From assembly GCF_002866065.1 (NCBI RefSeq), contig NZ_LNJZ01000009.1, positions 186,001 to 250,000 of the forward strand: DNA of 64,000 bases, written 5' to 3'. The DNA is from Thiopseudomonas denitrificans (GTDB lineage: Bacteria; Pseudomonadota; Gammaproteobacteria; Pseudomonadales; Pseudomonadaceae). Of the stretch, positions 11,099 to 18,846 are shown piece after piece. Below the pieces are notes generated by a model that saw only the letters and a program-made list of their open reading frames with translations, ran no database searches and was not told the DNA's origin. Position 1 is the first letter of the stretch, and each line of letters begins with the position of its first letter. Both the position numbers and the translations under genes were made by a program.

Positions 11099-13599
11099 TG
11101 CAGCAGTGGTGGTTTCTGGCCCGCATGGCCTGGCGGCAGAGCCTGCGCGAAGCCCGCTCGCCGGAGCTGTATACCCTGTTCTTTGCCATGCTGGTGGCGG
11201 TCGCCAGCAGCAGCACCATCGCCCATTTTGCCGAACGCCTGCACCTGGCCATGGAGCTGCGTGCCAGCGAATTCCTCGCCGCTGACCTGGTCGTCAGCGG
11301 CAGCATCGCCTCCAGCCCCGAACTGATCGAACAGGGCCGCCAGCTGGGCCTGAGCACTGCCCATACCGTCGAATTTGCCAGCATGCTGGCCAGTGACAAC
11401 GGCATGCAACTGGCCACCCTGAAAGCGGTGGACGATGCCTACCCGCTGCGCGGCAGCCTGGGCTCCAGCGCCACAGTGCAGGGAGAAATCAGCAAAGGCG
11501 GTCGCCCGGCGCCCGGCGAAGCGTGGCTCGATGCCCAGCTGTTCGATCTGTTGCAGATCCGTCCTGGCGACATGCTGGAAGTGGGTGCGGCCCGGCTGCG
11601 TGCCAGCCGTGTGCTGACCGACGAGCCGGACCGCGCCGGCGGCTTTGCCGCCTTTACGCCACGCGCCATGATCAACCTGCAGGACCTGCCGGCCACCGCC
11701 GCCATCCAGCCCGGCAGCCGTGTGCAATACCGCCAGCTGTGGCGCGGCGACAGCCAGGCATTGCAGAGCTACCGTGACACCCTGCAGGAGCACCTGCAAC
11801 CCCAGCAAAAGCTGGAAAGCCTCGCCGATGGCAACCCCACGCTGAACCAGGCACTGGAGCGTGCCCGCCAGTATCTGGGGCTGGCCAGCTTGGCGGCCAT
11901 TCTGCTGGCCAGTGTCAGCATTGCCCTGTCGGCCGGCAACTTTGCCGGCAAAAGGTATGATCACGCCGCCCTGCTACGCTGCTTTGGTCTGTCACGCCGC
12001 GACACCCTGTTGCTGTTTCTGCAACAGCTGTTGCTGGTCGGCCTGGTTGCCAGCGTACTGGGCATCATTCTTGGCTGGCTGGCACAGCATCTGCTATTTG
12101 CCACGCTGGCCGACCTGTTGCCAGCCGATATCCCGCCTGCCGGCGGCAGCGCCGCCCTGACCGCGCTACTGACCGGTTTGGCCAGCCTGCTCGGCTTCGG
12201 CCTGCCGCCGCTAATGGGGCTGGGCCAGGTCCCGCCGCTACGGGTCTTGCGCCGCAACCTGCAACCCATGCCCGTCGCCGGCTGGCTGGTGTATCTGCTG
12301 GCACTGATCACCCTGGGACTGCTGATGTGGCGGCTCAGTCTGGACCCGCAGCTCACCACAACACTGCTGGCGGGCGGTGTGCTGGCCGCACTGGTGCTGG
12401 GCCTGCTGGTCTATTCCGGCTTCAAGACCCTGGCCGGTCAGCTCGTCGAGCGCCGGCTGGTCTGGCGGCTGGGGCTTGGCCACTTGTTGCAAAAGCCGTT
12501 GCTGGCCGTCGGGCAGAGTCTGGCCTTTGCCCTGATCCTGTTCGCCATGGCACTGATCGCCCTGCTGCGCGGCGAGCTGCTGAGCAACTGGCAGGCCCAG
12601 CTACCCGAGCAGGCCGCCAACCACTTCGCCTTCAACATCCTGCCGGACGAGCGTGATGCCGTCAGCGACTGGCTGCACCGGAGCAGCCCGAGCGTGGCGC
12701 ACTTCTACCCGATGACGCCCGGCCGCCTGACCCATATCAACGATCAACCGGTACTGGAACGGCTGGAGCCGGATTCCCGCGCCCTGTCCACGGTACAGCG
12801 CGACCTCAATCTGACCTGGAGCCAGGATCTGCCCGATGCCAACTATCTGGCCGACGGCCTGTGGTGGAGCGACGATGACGCGGACGGCGAGACCATTGAT
12901 ATATCCATGGAACAGGAATTGGCCGAGCGTCTGCAGGTAGTGCCGGGAGACCGGGTCAGCTTCAACATCGGCGGCCAGATCATACACAGCCGGGTACACA
13001 ACCTGCGCACCGTGGACTGGGGCAGCATGCAGCCCAACTTCTTTGTGATCTTTGCCCCGCACAACCTGCCGGCACTGCCGCACACCTTCATCACCAGCTT
13101 CTATCTGCCTGCTGAACAGGCCGGCGAGCTGCGCAGTTTCAGCCAGCAATTTCCGGCGGTCAGCCTGCTGCGTATCGATGCGATTCTCAATCAGCTGCGC
13201 GACATCATGGCCCAGGTCACCCTGGCCATCGAGTTCATTCTGCTGTTTGTGCTGGCTGCCGGCATCAGCGTGCTGCTGGCCGGTGTGCAAAGCACCCTGT
13301 CCAGCCGCATCCATCAGGGCGCACTGCTGCGGGCACTTGGCGGCGAGCGCAGGCTGCTACAGGCGATCAACCGTCACGAGTTCATGACCCAGGGGGCTGC
13401 CAGTGGCGTGCTGGCCTGGCTGGCCTGCGAGCTGACCAGCTACCTGCTCTACCAGCGGGTATTCGACCTGCCATGGCATTTCCATCCATGGCTGGCCATT
13501 TTGCCGATAATCGGAGCGCTATTGGTACTGGCCGCCGGCCATCTGGGCACACGCAGCGTATACGACAGCAGTCCGATGCGCCTGTTGCGCGGCTCCTGA
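11095..13599 (+). CDS. ybbP: ABC transporter permease, FtsX/MacB-like (YbbP type)
   Basis: 834 residues, the expected size for YbbP. It has an N-terminal helix, a large periplasmic domain, then two blocks of helices typical of duplicated FtsX-type permeases: one near residues 270-420 (AAILLASVSIALSAGNFAGKRYDHAALLRCFGLSR is the FtsX signature region) and one near residues 705-830 (FILLFVLAAGISVLLAGVQ, HQGALLRALGGERR). It pairs with the ATPase encoded immediately upstream. The FtsX class acts mechanically on periplasmic partners rather than as a conventional solute channel. The gene is convergent with the aminotransferase, 66 bp away. Confidence 0.93.
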   Translation: MMQQWWFLARMAWRQSLREARSPELYTLFFAMLVAVASSSTIAHFAERLHLAMELRASEFLAADLVVSGSIASSPELIEQGRQLGLSTAHTVEFASMLASDNGMQLATLKAVDDAYPLRGSLGSSATVQGEISKGGRPAPGEAWLDAQLFDLLQIRPGDMLEVGAARLRASRVLTDEPDRAGGFAAFTPRAMINLQDLPATAAIQPGSRVQYRQLWRGDSQALQSYRDTLQEHLQPQQKLESLADGNPTLNQALERARQYLGLASLAAILLASVSIALSAGNFAGKRYDHAALLRCFGLSRRDTLLLFLQQLLLVGLVASVLGIILGWLAQHLLFATLADLLPADIPPAGGSAALTALLTGLASLLGFGLPPLMGLGQVPPLRVLRRNLQPMPVAGWLVYLLALITLGLLMWRLSLDPQLTTTLLAGGVLAALVLGLLVYSGFKTLAGQLVERRLVWRLGLGHLLQKPLLAVGQSLAFALILFAMALIALLRGELLSNWQAQLPEQAANHFAFNILPDERDAVSDWLHRSSPSVAHFYPMTPGRLTHINDQPVLERLEPDSRALSTVQRDLNLTWSQDLPDANYLADGLWWSDDDADGETIDISMEQELAERLQVVPGDRVSFNIGGQIIHSRVHNLRTVDWGSMQPNFFVIFAPHNLPALPHTFITSFYLPAEQAGELRSFSQQFPAVSLLRIDAILNQLRDIMAQVTLAIEFILLFVLAAGISVLLAGVQSTLSSRIHQGALLRALGGERRLLQAINRHEFMTQGAASGVLAWLACELTSYLLYQRVFDLPWHFHPWLAILPIIGALLVLAAGHLGTRSVYDSSPMRLLRGS

Positions 13600-13665
13600 G
13601 GCTTGTCCTTGCCCCGTGCCCCCCCGCATCCATCCGGTTGCGAGGGGTCACCGACAACAACGTAC

Positions 13666-14871
13666 TCAGCGCGTACCGCTCACCGCGACAATGGCATCGG
13701 TAACCGCGTTGATGTTGTTGAGATTCAGGGCGGCCACACAGATGCGGCCAGTACTGACGGCATAAATGCCGAACTCGGCGCGCAGCCGCTCGACCTGATC
13801 CGCGCTCAGGCCGGAGTAGGAAAACATGCCGCACTGGCCGGTGACGAAGCTGAAGTCCTGGCGGGCTCCCTTGTCTTTCAGCTGCTGCACCATCAGCTCG
13901 CGCATGCTCTTGATGCGATTGCGCATTTCCGCCAGCTCCTGCTGCCACATGGCATTCAGCTCCGGCGTATTGAGCACGGTACTGACAATGGTCGCACCGT
14001 GGGTCGGCGGGTTGGAATAGTTGGTGCGAATCACGCGCTTGACCTGTGACAGCACCCGTTCGGCTTCCTGCGCCGAGCTGGATACCACGGACAATGCGCC
14101 GACACGTTCGCCATAGAACGAGAACGATTTGGAAAACGAGCTGGAAACAAAAAAGTTCAGGCCCGAGTCGGCAAACATGCGTACTGCCACCGCGTCTTCC
14201 TCGATACCGTCACCAAAGCCCTGGTAGGCGATGTCCAGAAATGCAATGTGCTGTTTGCGCTCAACCAGCGCGATGACCTGTGCCCAATCGGCCGGAGTCA
14301 GATCGACACCGGTCGGGTTGTGGCAGCACGCATGCAGCACAAGCACCGAGCGCTCGGGCAGCGCTTCCAGGTCGGCCAGCATGCCGGCCAGATCCAGGCC
14401 ATGACTGGCCGGGTCGTAATAGCGGTAGTCCTGCACCTGGTAACCGGCAGCAGTAAAAAGTGCGCGATGGTTTTCCCAGCTCGGATTGCTGATGGCAACC
14501 ACGCCACTACTGTCCAGGGTGCGAATGAAATCAGCACCCAGCTTGAGCGCCCCGGTACCGCCAATCGACTGTGCAGTAACCACCAGCCCTTTGGCCAGCA
14601 GGCCGGAGTCTGCGCCAAACAGTTGTTTTTGCACTGCGCTGCTGTAGGACGGCACACCCTCGATCGGCAGATAGCCCCGTGCCGCCTGCGCCTGCTGGTG
14701 CAGCTGCTCGGCTGTGGCCACCGCCTTCATCAGCGGAATCTTGCCGGCTTCATTGAAATAGACGCCAACACCAAGGTTGACCTTGTCGGTTCTGGGATCT
14801 GCGTTAAATGCTTCGTTCAGGCCCAGGATTGGGTCCCTGGGTGCCAGTTCAATGGCGGAGAAAAGACTCAT
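13666..14871 (-). CDS. tyrB: aromatic/aspartate aminotransferase (class I, PLP)
   Basis: 401 residues. It transfers amino groups between aspartate or aromatic amino acids and 2-oxoglutarate with pyridoxal phosphate. The class Ia pattern is clear: NLGVGVYFNEAGKIPLM at the N terminus, CCHNPTGVDLT, FLDIAYQGFGDG, and SSSFSKSFSFYGERVG carrying the Schiff-base lysine near residue 248. The C terminus ends FSYSGLSADQVERLRAEFGIY. In P. aeruginosa the gene beside uvrB is a tyrB-like aminotransferase, which supports this name over aspC, but substrate preference cannot be read from sequence. Here the tesA-ybbA-ybbP block lies between it and uvrB. Confidence 0.9.
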   Translation of the reverse strand: MSLFSAIELAPRDPILGLNEAFNADPRTDKVNLGVGVYFNEAGKIPLMKAVATAEQLHQQAQAARGYLPIEGVPSYSSAVQKQLFGADSGLLAKGLVVTAQSIGGTGALKLGADFIRTLDSSGVVAISNPSWENHRALFTAAGYQVQDYRYYDPASHGLDLAGMLADLEALPERSVLVLHACCHNPTGVDLTPADWAQVIALVERKQHIAFLDIAYQGFGDGIEEDAVAVRMFADSGLNFFVSSSFSKSFSFYGERVGALSVVSSSAQEAERVLSQVKRVIRTNYSNPPTHGATIVSTVLNTPELNAMWQQELAEMRNRIKSMRELMVQQLKDKGARQDFSFVTGQCGMFSYSGLSADQVERLRAEFGIYAVSTGRICVAALNLNNINAVTDAIVAVSGTR

Positions 14872-14934
14872 GCGTACTCGCTTGCTTAAACACGGTGAAA
14901 TGGAAATTGCCGGTTATCCTGGTATATGAGCGTG

Positions 14935-15114
14935 GCCTGCACCGGGTGCGTCAGGCCTGTCATGCATGGAGCGGTAGTCCAGCGGGCGGGCGACACTCTT
15001 GTGGAGTGCGGCCAGGCCAAGATGCCTGGAAATGGTTGAAAAGTATCTTATGTTGATTCGCCGGGGCATGGCTGTCAATGCCCAGAGGGACGCAGCAAGG
15101 TCGCGGATCTTTTA
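14935..15114 (+). ncRNA. possible structured RNA (unassigned)
   Basis: This stretch upstream of both flanking genes has five separate stem-loops: 14935-14958 (GGCCT...AGGCC with an inner GCACC/GGTGC stem), 14994-15008 (CACTC/GAGTG), 15012-15029 (CCAGGC/GCCTGG), 15064-15083 (GGGCAT/ATGCCC) and 15097-15111 (AAGGTC/GATCTT, loop GCG), the last followed by TTT. That is dense for an intergenic region and resembles a small RNA ending in a weak intrinsic terminator. It does not match 4.5S, 6S, tmRNA, RNase P or any riboswitch I know. It could instead be leader structure for the minus-strand aminotransferase or the small gene at 15164. Confidence 0.28.
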
Positions 15115-15163
15115 ACTGGCTGGGCTTTCAGGTAATGTGGCGCCCTTGAATCCGGAGTCTAGT

Positions 15164-15460
15164 ATGCCGCGCCCGCATTGGTCCCTACATGCCTATCATG
15201 TTTTACAGCTTGACGAGCAGCTGGACCTGTTCGGCTGCCGCGAAGGCTGGCTACACGGCGTGGAGCGCCAATTGGCACTGGCACAGCCGGCCGACCGCAC
15301 CCTGTGTGGTGCCCTGTTACCTTCCCGTCCGCGCTGGGGGGCCCTTGACCGGAAAAAACTGCATGACACCCTGTTTTGTCCGCAGTGCCGTGCCGCCATT
15401 GCCAGCCACCGGCAAGGCGTGCGTCCCGCCTGGAACAGCCAGCCCGGCAGCCGCGCATGA
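15164..15460 (+). CDS. hypothetical protein with CPQC motif
   Basis: 98 residues, function not recognised. The start ATG at 15164 has GGAG (15154-15157) spaced 6 nt, which argues for translation. The sequence is polar, without signal peptide or membrane helix. It contains an early CREG, a CGAL, and a C-terminal FCPQC, so one CxxC plus single cysteines could form a small metal site. It sits between the possible structured RNA and the L,D-transpeptidase gene, same strand as the latter with a 113-bp gap. Coding potential is plausible but not certain. Confidence 0.45.
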   Translation: MPRPHWSLHAYHVLQLDEQLDLFGCREGWLHGVERQLALAQPADRTLCGALLPSRPRWGALDRKKLHDTLFCPQCRAAIASHRQGVRPAWNSQPGSRA

Positions 15461-15573
15461 ATGTCGATCGGGTATTTTTACCACAAGAGAATTTTTGATA
15501 TTGTTCCCGGATGCCGGGCTGGCTGCTTGCCAGTCCCGCGTCCGGATCAACCAACGCTTTAAAGGTGAGTTCG

Positions 15574-16494
15574 ATGCTTGATAAAGGAATGCGCCTGCTT
15601 GCAGCCGCGTGTGCAATGCTGGGCCTGCAGTCAGCCGCGATGGCGGCACAATGGCCAATGCCGGCACAAGGCAATGATCTGGCCGGCGAGGTACAGATTC
15701 ACAAGGCCGCTTACGAAGACACCTTTGCCGACATCGGCAAGGCCATGCACCTGGGCTACCTGGAAATGGTTGCCGCCAACCCCTTCATTGATGCCTGGCT
15801 GCCCGGCGAAGGCCGTGAAGTGGTGCTGCCCACCCGCTATATCCTGCCGGATGTCGAGCGCACCGGGATTGTCATGAACCTGGCCGAATATCGCCTGTAT
15901 TTCTATGACAAGAAAGGCACCCTCTATACCTACCCGATCGGCATTGGCCGTGAAGGCTGGAGCTCGCCGGTCAATTCCACCAGCATCGTGATGAAAACAC
16001 CCAACCCCGGCTGGACACCACCGAAGTCGATCCTGCAGGAACATGCCGAAGCCGGCGACCCCTTGCCCGCCTACGTACCGCCCGGCCCGGACAACCCCCT
16101 GGGGCCCTACAAAATGACCCTGGGCCTGCCCGGCTACCTGATTCATGGCTCCAACAAGAAATTCGGCATCGGCATGCGCGTCAGCCATGGCTGCTTCCGC
16201 ATGCTCAACCACAACGTGCTGGAACTGGCCGATATGGTGCCGGTTGGAACCAAGGTGCGCATCATCAACCAGCCCTACAAACTCGGTTGGGAAGGCGACA
16301 CCCTGTATCTGGAAGCCCACACGCCGCTTGACGACCACGGCGAGCCTTCGGTCGTGGACAAACATCAACTGGTTCTTGAGCTGATCCACTCGCGCAGCGA
16401 CGTGCAAGACGGTGCCCGCATTGACTGGAACCGCGTACGCGAAACCGTCGCGGCGGAAACCGGCATCCCCGAAGCCATCGGTACCCGTTTGTAA
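15574..16494 (+). CDS. L,D-transpeptidase (ErfK/YbiS/YcfS/YnhG family)
   Basis: 306 residues. These periplasmic enzymes form 3-3 peptidoglycan cross-links or attach outer-membrane lipoproteins to peptidoglycan. A signal peptide ends AAMA-AQW. A LysM-like segment (about residues 40-95, ANPFIDAWLPGEGREVVLP) precedes the YkuD domain. The catalytic signature HGS...SHGCFRMLN is intact, with the nucleophilic Cys at residue 207. The start is supported by AAGGTGA a few nt upstream of ATG 15574. The adjacent tRNA and tsd genes are unrelated. Which cross-link it makes cannot be decided from the sequence. Confidence 0.95.
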   Translation: MLDKGMRLLAAACAMLGLQSAAMAAQWPMPAQGNDLAGEVQIHKAAYEDTFADIGKAMHLGYLEMVAANPFIDAWLPGEGREVVLPTRYILPDVERTGIVMNLAEYRLYFYDKKGTLYTYPIGIGREGWSSPVNSTSIVMKTPNPGWTPPKSILQEHAEAGDPLPAYVPPGPDNPLGPYKMTLGLPGYLIHGSNKKFGIGMRVSHGCFRMLNHNVLELADMVPVGTKVRIINQPYKLGWEGDTLYLEAHTPLDDHGEPSVVDKHQLVLELIHSRSDVQDGARIDWNRVRETVAAETGIPEAIGTRL

Positions 16495-16512
16495 TATTAT
16501 CGGCCCAAGGTG

Positions 16513-16540
16513 TTGACAAAAAATATTTAAGCCGTAGAAT
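16513..16540 (+). promoter_or_regulatory. sigma-70 promoter of tRNA-Val
   Basis: A perfect -35 TTGACA (16513-16518) and -10 TAGAAT (16535-16540) are separated by 16 bp, followed by a GC-rich discriminator (ACGCGGCC) typical of stringently controlled stable RNA promoters. Confidence 0.85.
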
Positions 16541-16553
16541 ACGCGGCCATTGA

Positions 16554-16630
16554 AGGCACATAGCTCAGCTGGTTAGAGCACCACCTTGACATGGTGGGGG
16601 TCGTTGGTTCGAATCCAATTGTGCCTACCA
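16554..16630 (+). tRNA. tRNA-Val (anticodon GAC)
   Basis: 77 nt with encoded CCA. The acceptor stem AGGCACA pairs with TGTGCCT, the D-arm is GCTCAGCTGGTTAGAGC, the anticodon stem-loop CCACCTTGACATGGTGG holds anticodon GAC (reads GUC/GUU valine codons), and the T-loop is TTCGAAT. It closely follows the E. coli and Pseudomonas tRNA-Val(GAC). It stands alone with its own promoter and terminator. Confidence 0.97.
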
Positions 16631-16658
16631 AACAAACCCGCATGATACGGGGCTTACA

Positions 16659-16690
16659 GGGCAATCCACACGGATTGCCCTTTTTGTTTT
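16659..16690 (+). terminator. Rho-independent terminator of tRNA-Val
   Basis: Perfect 9-bp arms 16659-16667 and 16672-16680 around the loop ACAC are followed by TTTTTGTTTT. Confidence 0.9.
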
Positions 16691-16772
16691 TGAAAGATTT
16701 TTGAAACATCAACCATCTGCAGACACTGCTTCAGCACCAAGCTGGAAAACAGCCGGCAAAATATCGCCATGA

Positions 16773-16805
16773 CTCCTGCTGCAAGCACGCTGACCGCAGC
16801 AGGAG
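16773..16805 (-). terminator. probable terminator after tsdA
   Basis: Perfect 10-bp arms (16773-16782 and 16796-16805) flank a 13-nt loop just past the tsdA stop. The T-rich tail on the minus strand is weak, so termination efficiency is uncertain. Confidence 0.5.
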
Positions 16806-16820
16806 CCGGCGGACGACGGA

Positions 16821-17834
16821 TCAGTCAGCCGTATAGGTACGCCTGATCAGCGCATCGGGCTTGAGGAAATCCTTCTCGCCGACATTGTCATGATCACCCA
16901 GCAACTTGCCGTCGTGCTCCAGGCCATAGCTGGTATGCACGTGGAAGGTTTCCAGGTATTTCTCCCGGGTTTCCTTGACGTTGCCGGTATAACGCGGCTC
17001 CTGCGGGCGCTCATGGTTGTTGATGTAGTAGGCCACATCCCAGGCCTGCTGGTCGCTCAGGCTGTTGGGACGTCCCAGCGGCATGTTGTGCTTGATGAAC
17101 GATGCCAGGGTGAAGTGACGGGTAATCCCCGCACCCCAGTTGTAGGAGGTGTCACCCCATACGGCGGGAAACACCACCTTGTCGTTCTTGACCACACCAG
17201 CACCATCAGCCTGGTGGCAAATCACGCAGTTTTCTTCATACACCTGCTGGCCACGCGCATAGTCAGGCTGCTGTGCGGGGTCTGGCAGGTTCGGATAGCC
17301 ACGGCCATACAGCGTCTTGCCCGGCTGGTAGATCGGCACACCCTTGGCCAGCCACTGGTGATAGGTGGTCAGGGCAACCATGTCGTCACTGCCCCAGGCG
17401 GGTGGCTTGCCGTTCATGGAGTAGCTGAAACAGCCGGCAATGCGTTCTTCAAGGTTGTTGACCTGATCGTTTTTCGGACGGTAGTTGGGCAACACCACGG
17501 CCGCCGGCCAGACCGGGCCGGCAAATGGCAGGCGTCCTTCACCCATGTGACAGCTGCTGCAGTTCATGCTGTTGAAGACGTTCTTGCCGCGCAGCTGTTG
17601 GGTATTCATGAACAGGTCATGGCCCCGGCGGATGACACGCTTGAGCTCCGGGTGCATGTCGGATTTTTCCAGGTCCTCCATGGTTGGCGGCACGTGAACA
17701 TACTGGCCCTCAACCGGCTGCGGATTGTTCACCGGGAAGCGTGGTTCTTTCTGCACATCTGCCCGGGCAGCAAAGGATGTCATGACCACGGCTGCGGCCA
17801 CGCCCTGCAACAAAAAGCGGGTTGTGTTTTTCAT
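16821..17834 (-). CDS. tsdA: thiosulfate dehydrogenase (tetrathionate-forming), diheme cytochrome c
   Basis: 337 residues. TsdA joins two thiosulfates into tetrathionate in the periplasm, and some members run in reverse. A signal peptide ends FAARA-DVQ. Two heme sites are present, CSSCH (residues 92-96) and CVICH (203-207). The conserved GCFSYSMNGKPP segment supplies Cys 135, which corresponds to the unusual axial thiolate ligand of the catalytic heme in TsdA. The start at 17834 has AGGAG spaced 7 nt. It follows tsdB by 14 bp, the tsdBA order described in P. stutzeri. Electrons should go to TsdB and on to a terminal oxidase. The direction in vivo cannot be read from sequence. Confidence 0.9.
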   Translation of the reverse strand: MKNTTRFLLQGVAAAVVMTSFAARADVQKEPRFPVNNPQPVEGQYVHVPPTMEDLEKSDMHPELKRVIRRGHDLFMNTQQLRGKNVFNSMNCSSCHMGEGRLPFAGPVWPAAVVLPNYRPKNDQVNNLEERIAGCFSYSMNGKPPAWGSDDMVALTTYHQWLAKGVPIYQPGKTLYGRGYPNLPDPAQQPDYARGQQVYEENCVICHQADGAGVVKNDKVVFPAVWGDTSYNWGAGITRHFTLASFIKHNMPLGRPNSLSDQQAWDVAYYINNHERPQEPRYTGNVKETREKYLETFHVHTSYGLEHDGKLLGDHDNVGEKDFLKPDALIRRTYTAD

Positions 17835-17848
17835 GAGCAGGCTCCTTG

Positions 17849-18490
17849 TCATTGTGCAGGCTGGCGGGACAACCAGGCAGATACGGCCTGAATGTCCTCA
17901 TCGTTGAGGCGCTCGGCAATAGCTGCCATCAGGTGCTGCGGGTCATTGTCCCTTGTGCCCTTTTGCCAGTTGCGCAGCTGGTCTTCGATGTAATTGGCAT
18001 GCTGCCCGGCAATACCGGGGAAGCTGGCACCGACACCCTGATTGTCCGGGCCATGACAGCTCTGGCAAGGCACGATGTAACGGTCCCAGTCACCCTGCTC
18101 GGCCAGTTTCTGCCCATGCGCCAGCCGGGCTTCACTGGCATCTTCGCCGCCCTTGGCCGGTGTCGCCGGCATCTGGCTGTAGTAGGCTGAAACGTCACGC
18201 AGCTGCTGGTCGCTCAGCATGTTGACAAAGGGCAGCATGGTGGCGCTTTCCCGCGTGCCGGATTTGACATCCAGCAGTTGCTTGTACAGGTACTGTTCGT
18301 CCAGGCCTGCAAGGCGCGGCCAGGACTCGCCACCCGGAATGTTCATGCCGCTACCATCGGCCTGATGGCAAGCCAGACAAAGTCCAGCCGCCTCGGCTCC
18401 GGCCTTGGCATCCCCTTGTGCGGCATGCGCCGTCGATATGGCAAGCCCCAGCGCGAGCGCCAGCCTGCCTGAATTACGGATTTTCTTCAT
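17849..18490 (-). CDS. tsdB: diheme cytochrome c, electron acceptor of TsdA
   Basis: 213 residues with a signal peptide ending AHA-AQG. It consists of two class-I cytochrome c domains with heme motifs CLACH (residues 38-42) and CQSCH (142-146); each is followed by the usual distal Met region (ATMLPFVNMLSDQQ and HLMAAIAERLNDEDI). It resembles cytochrome c4 and the TsdB partner of TsdA. The start was placed at 18490 with GGAG upstream; longer readings add a non-signal N terminus. It is the first gene of the tsdBA unit. Cytochrome c4 is the alternative name if tsdA were absent. Confidence 0.88.
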   Translation of the reverse strand: MKKIRNSGRLALALGLAISTAHAAQGDAKAGAEAAGLCLACHQADGSGMNIPGGESWPRLAGLDEQYLYKQLLDVKSGTRESATMLPFVNMLSDQQLRDVSAYYSQMPATPAKGGEDASEARLAHGQKLAEQGDWDRYIVPCQSCHGPDNQGVGASFPGIAGQHANYIEDQLRNWQKGTRDNDPQHLMAAIAERLNDEDIQAVSAWLSRQPAQ

Positions 18491-18846
18491 TCCGTCTCTC
18501 TCCTCTCGCTCCCGTCCAGGGAGCTTTGCAACACGGGCTGCAGGCTGGCTGTTCACCAGTCCATACAGCAAAACAAGTCCTTCGGTACACCGCCATGCCC
18601 CGAACCGGGCCATGCCTGCGCACCGAAAGCATGAATTGCGCCAACCTTTGGTAGTGCGACAATATGCTTACCATCTTATAACAAGTTCTTGATTTTTGTT
18701 AATTTATGACCTGCTTCATAAGTCTGAGATGCTTTGCTTGCAAAGCACCAACGGCTGCACGGCGGAACACTGATAAAACCACCCGACGCCCGACAAGGTT
18801 GTTATGATGCATGGCAAACAACACCTCATGGAGCCGTAGAGCCAGC
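18491..18846. other. intergenic region between divergent tsdB and fliK-like genes
   Basis: About 355 bp with no convincing gene. The middle is AT-rich. A weak ANR/FNR-like sequence TTGATTTTTGTTAA lies at 18689-18702 (only the left half fits), and a 7-bp-arm hairpin TGCTTTG/CAAAGCA is at about 18729-18746. Promoters for both divergent units must be here, but I cannot place them firmly. Confidence 0.5.

Noticed and set aside
16527..16712. 61-codon minus-strand ORF over the tRNA (IGFEPTTPTMSRWCSNQLSY)
   Set aside because: It is the well-known artefact reading of a tRNA gene on the opposite strand.
18689..18702. ANR/FNR box near tsdB
   Set aside because: Only the left half TTGAT matches; the right half GTTAA is too poor to call a site.
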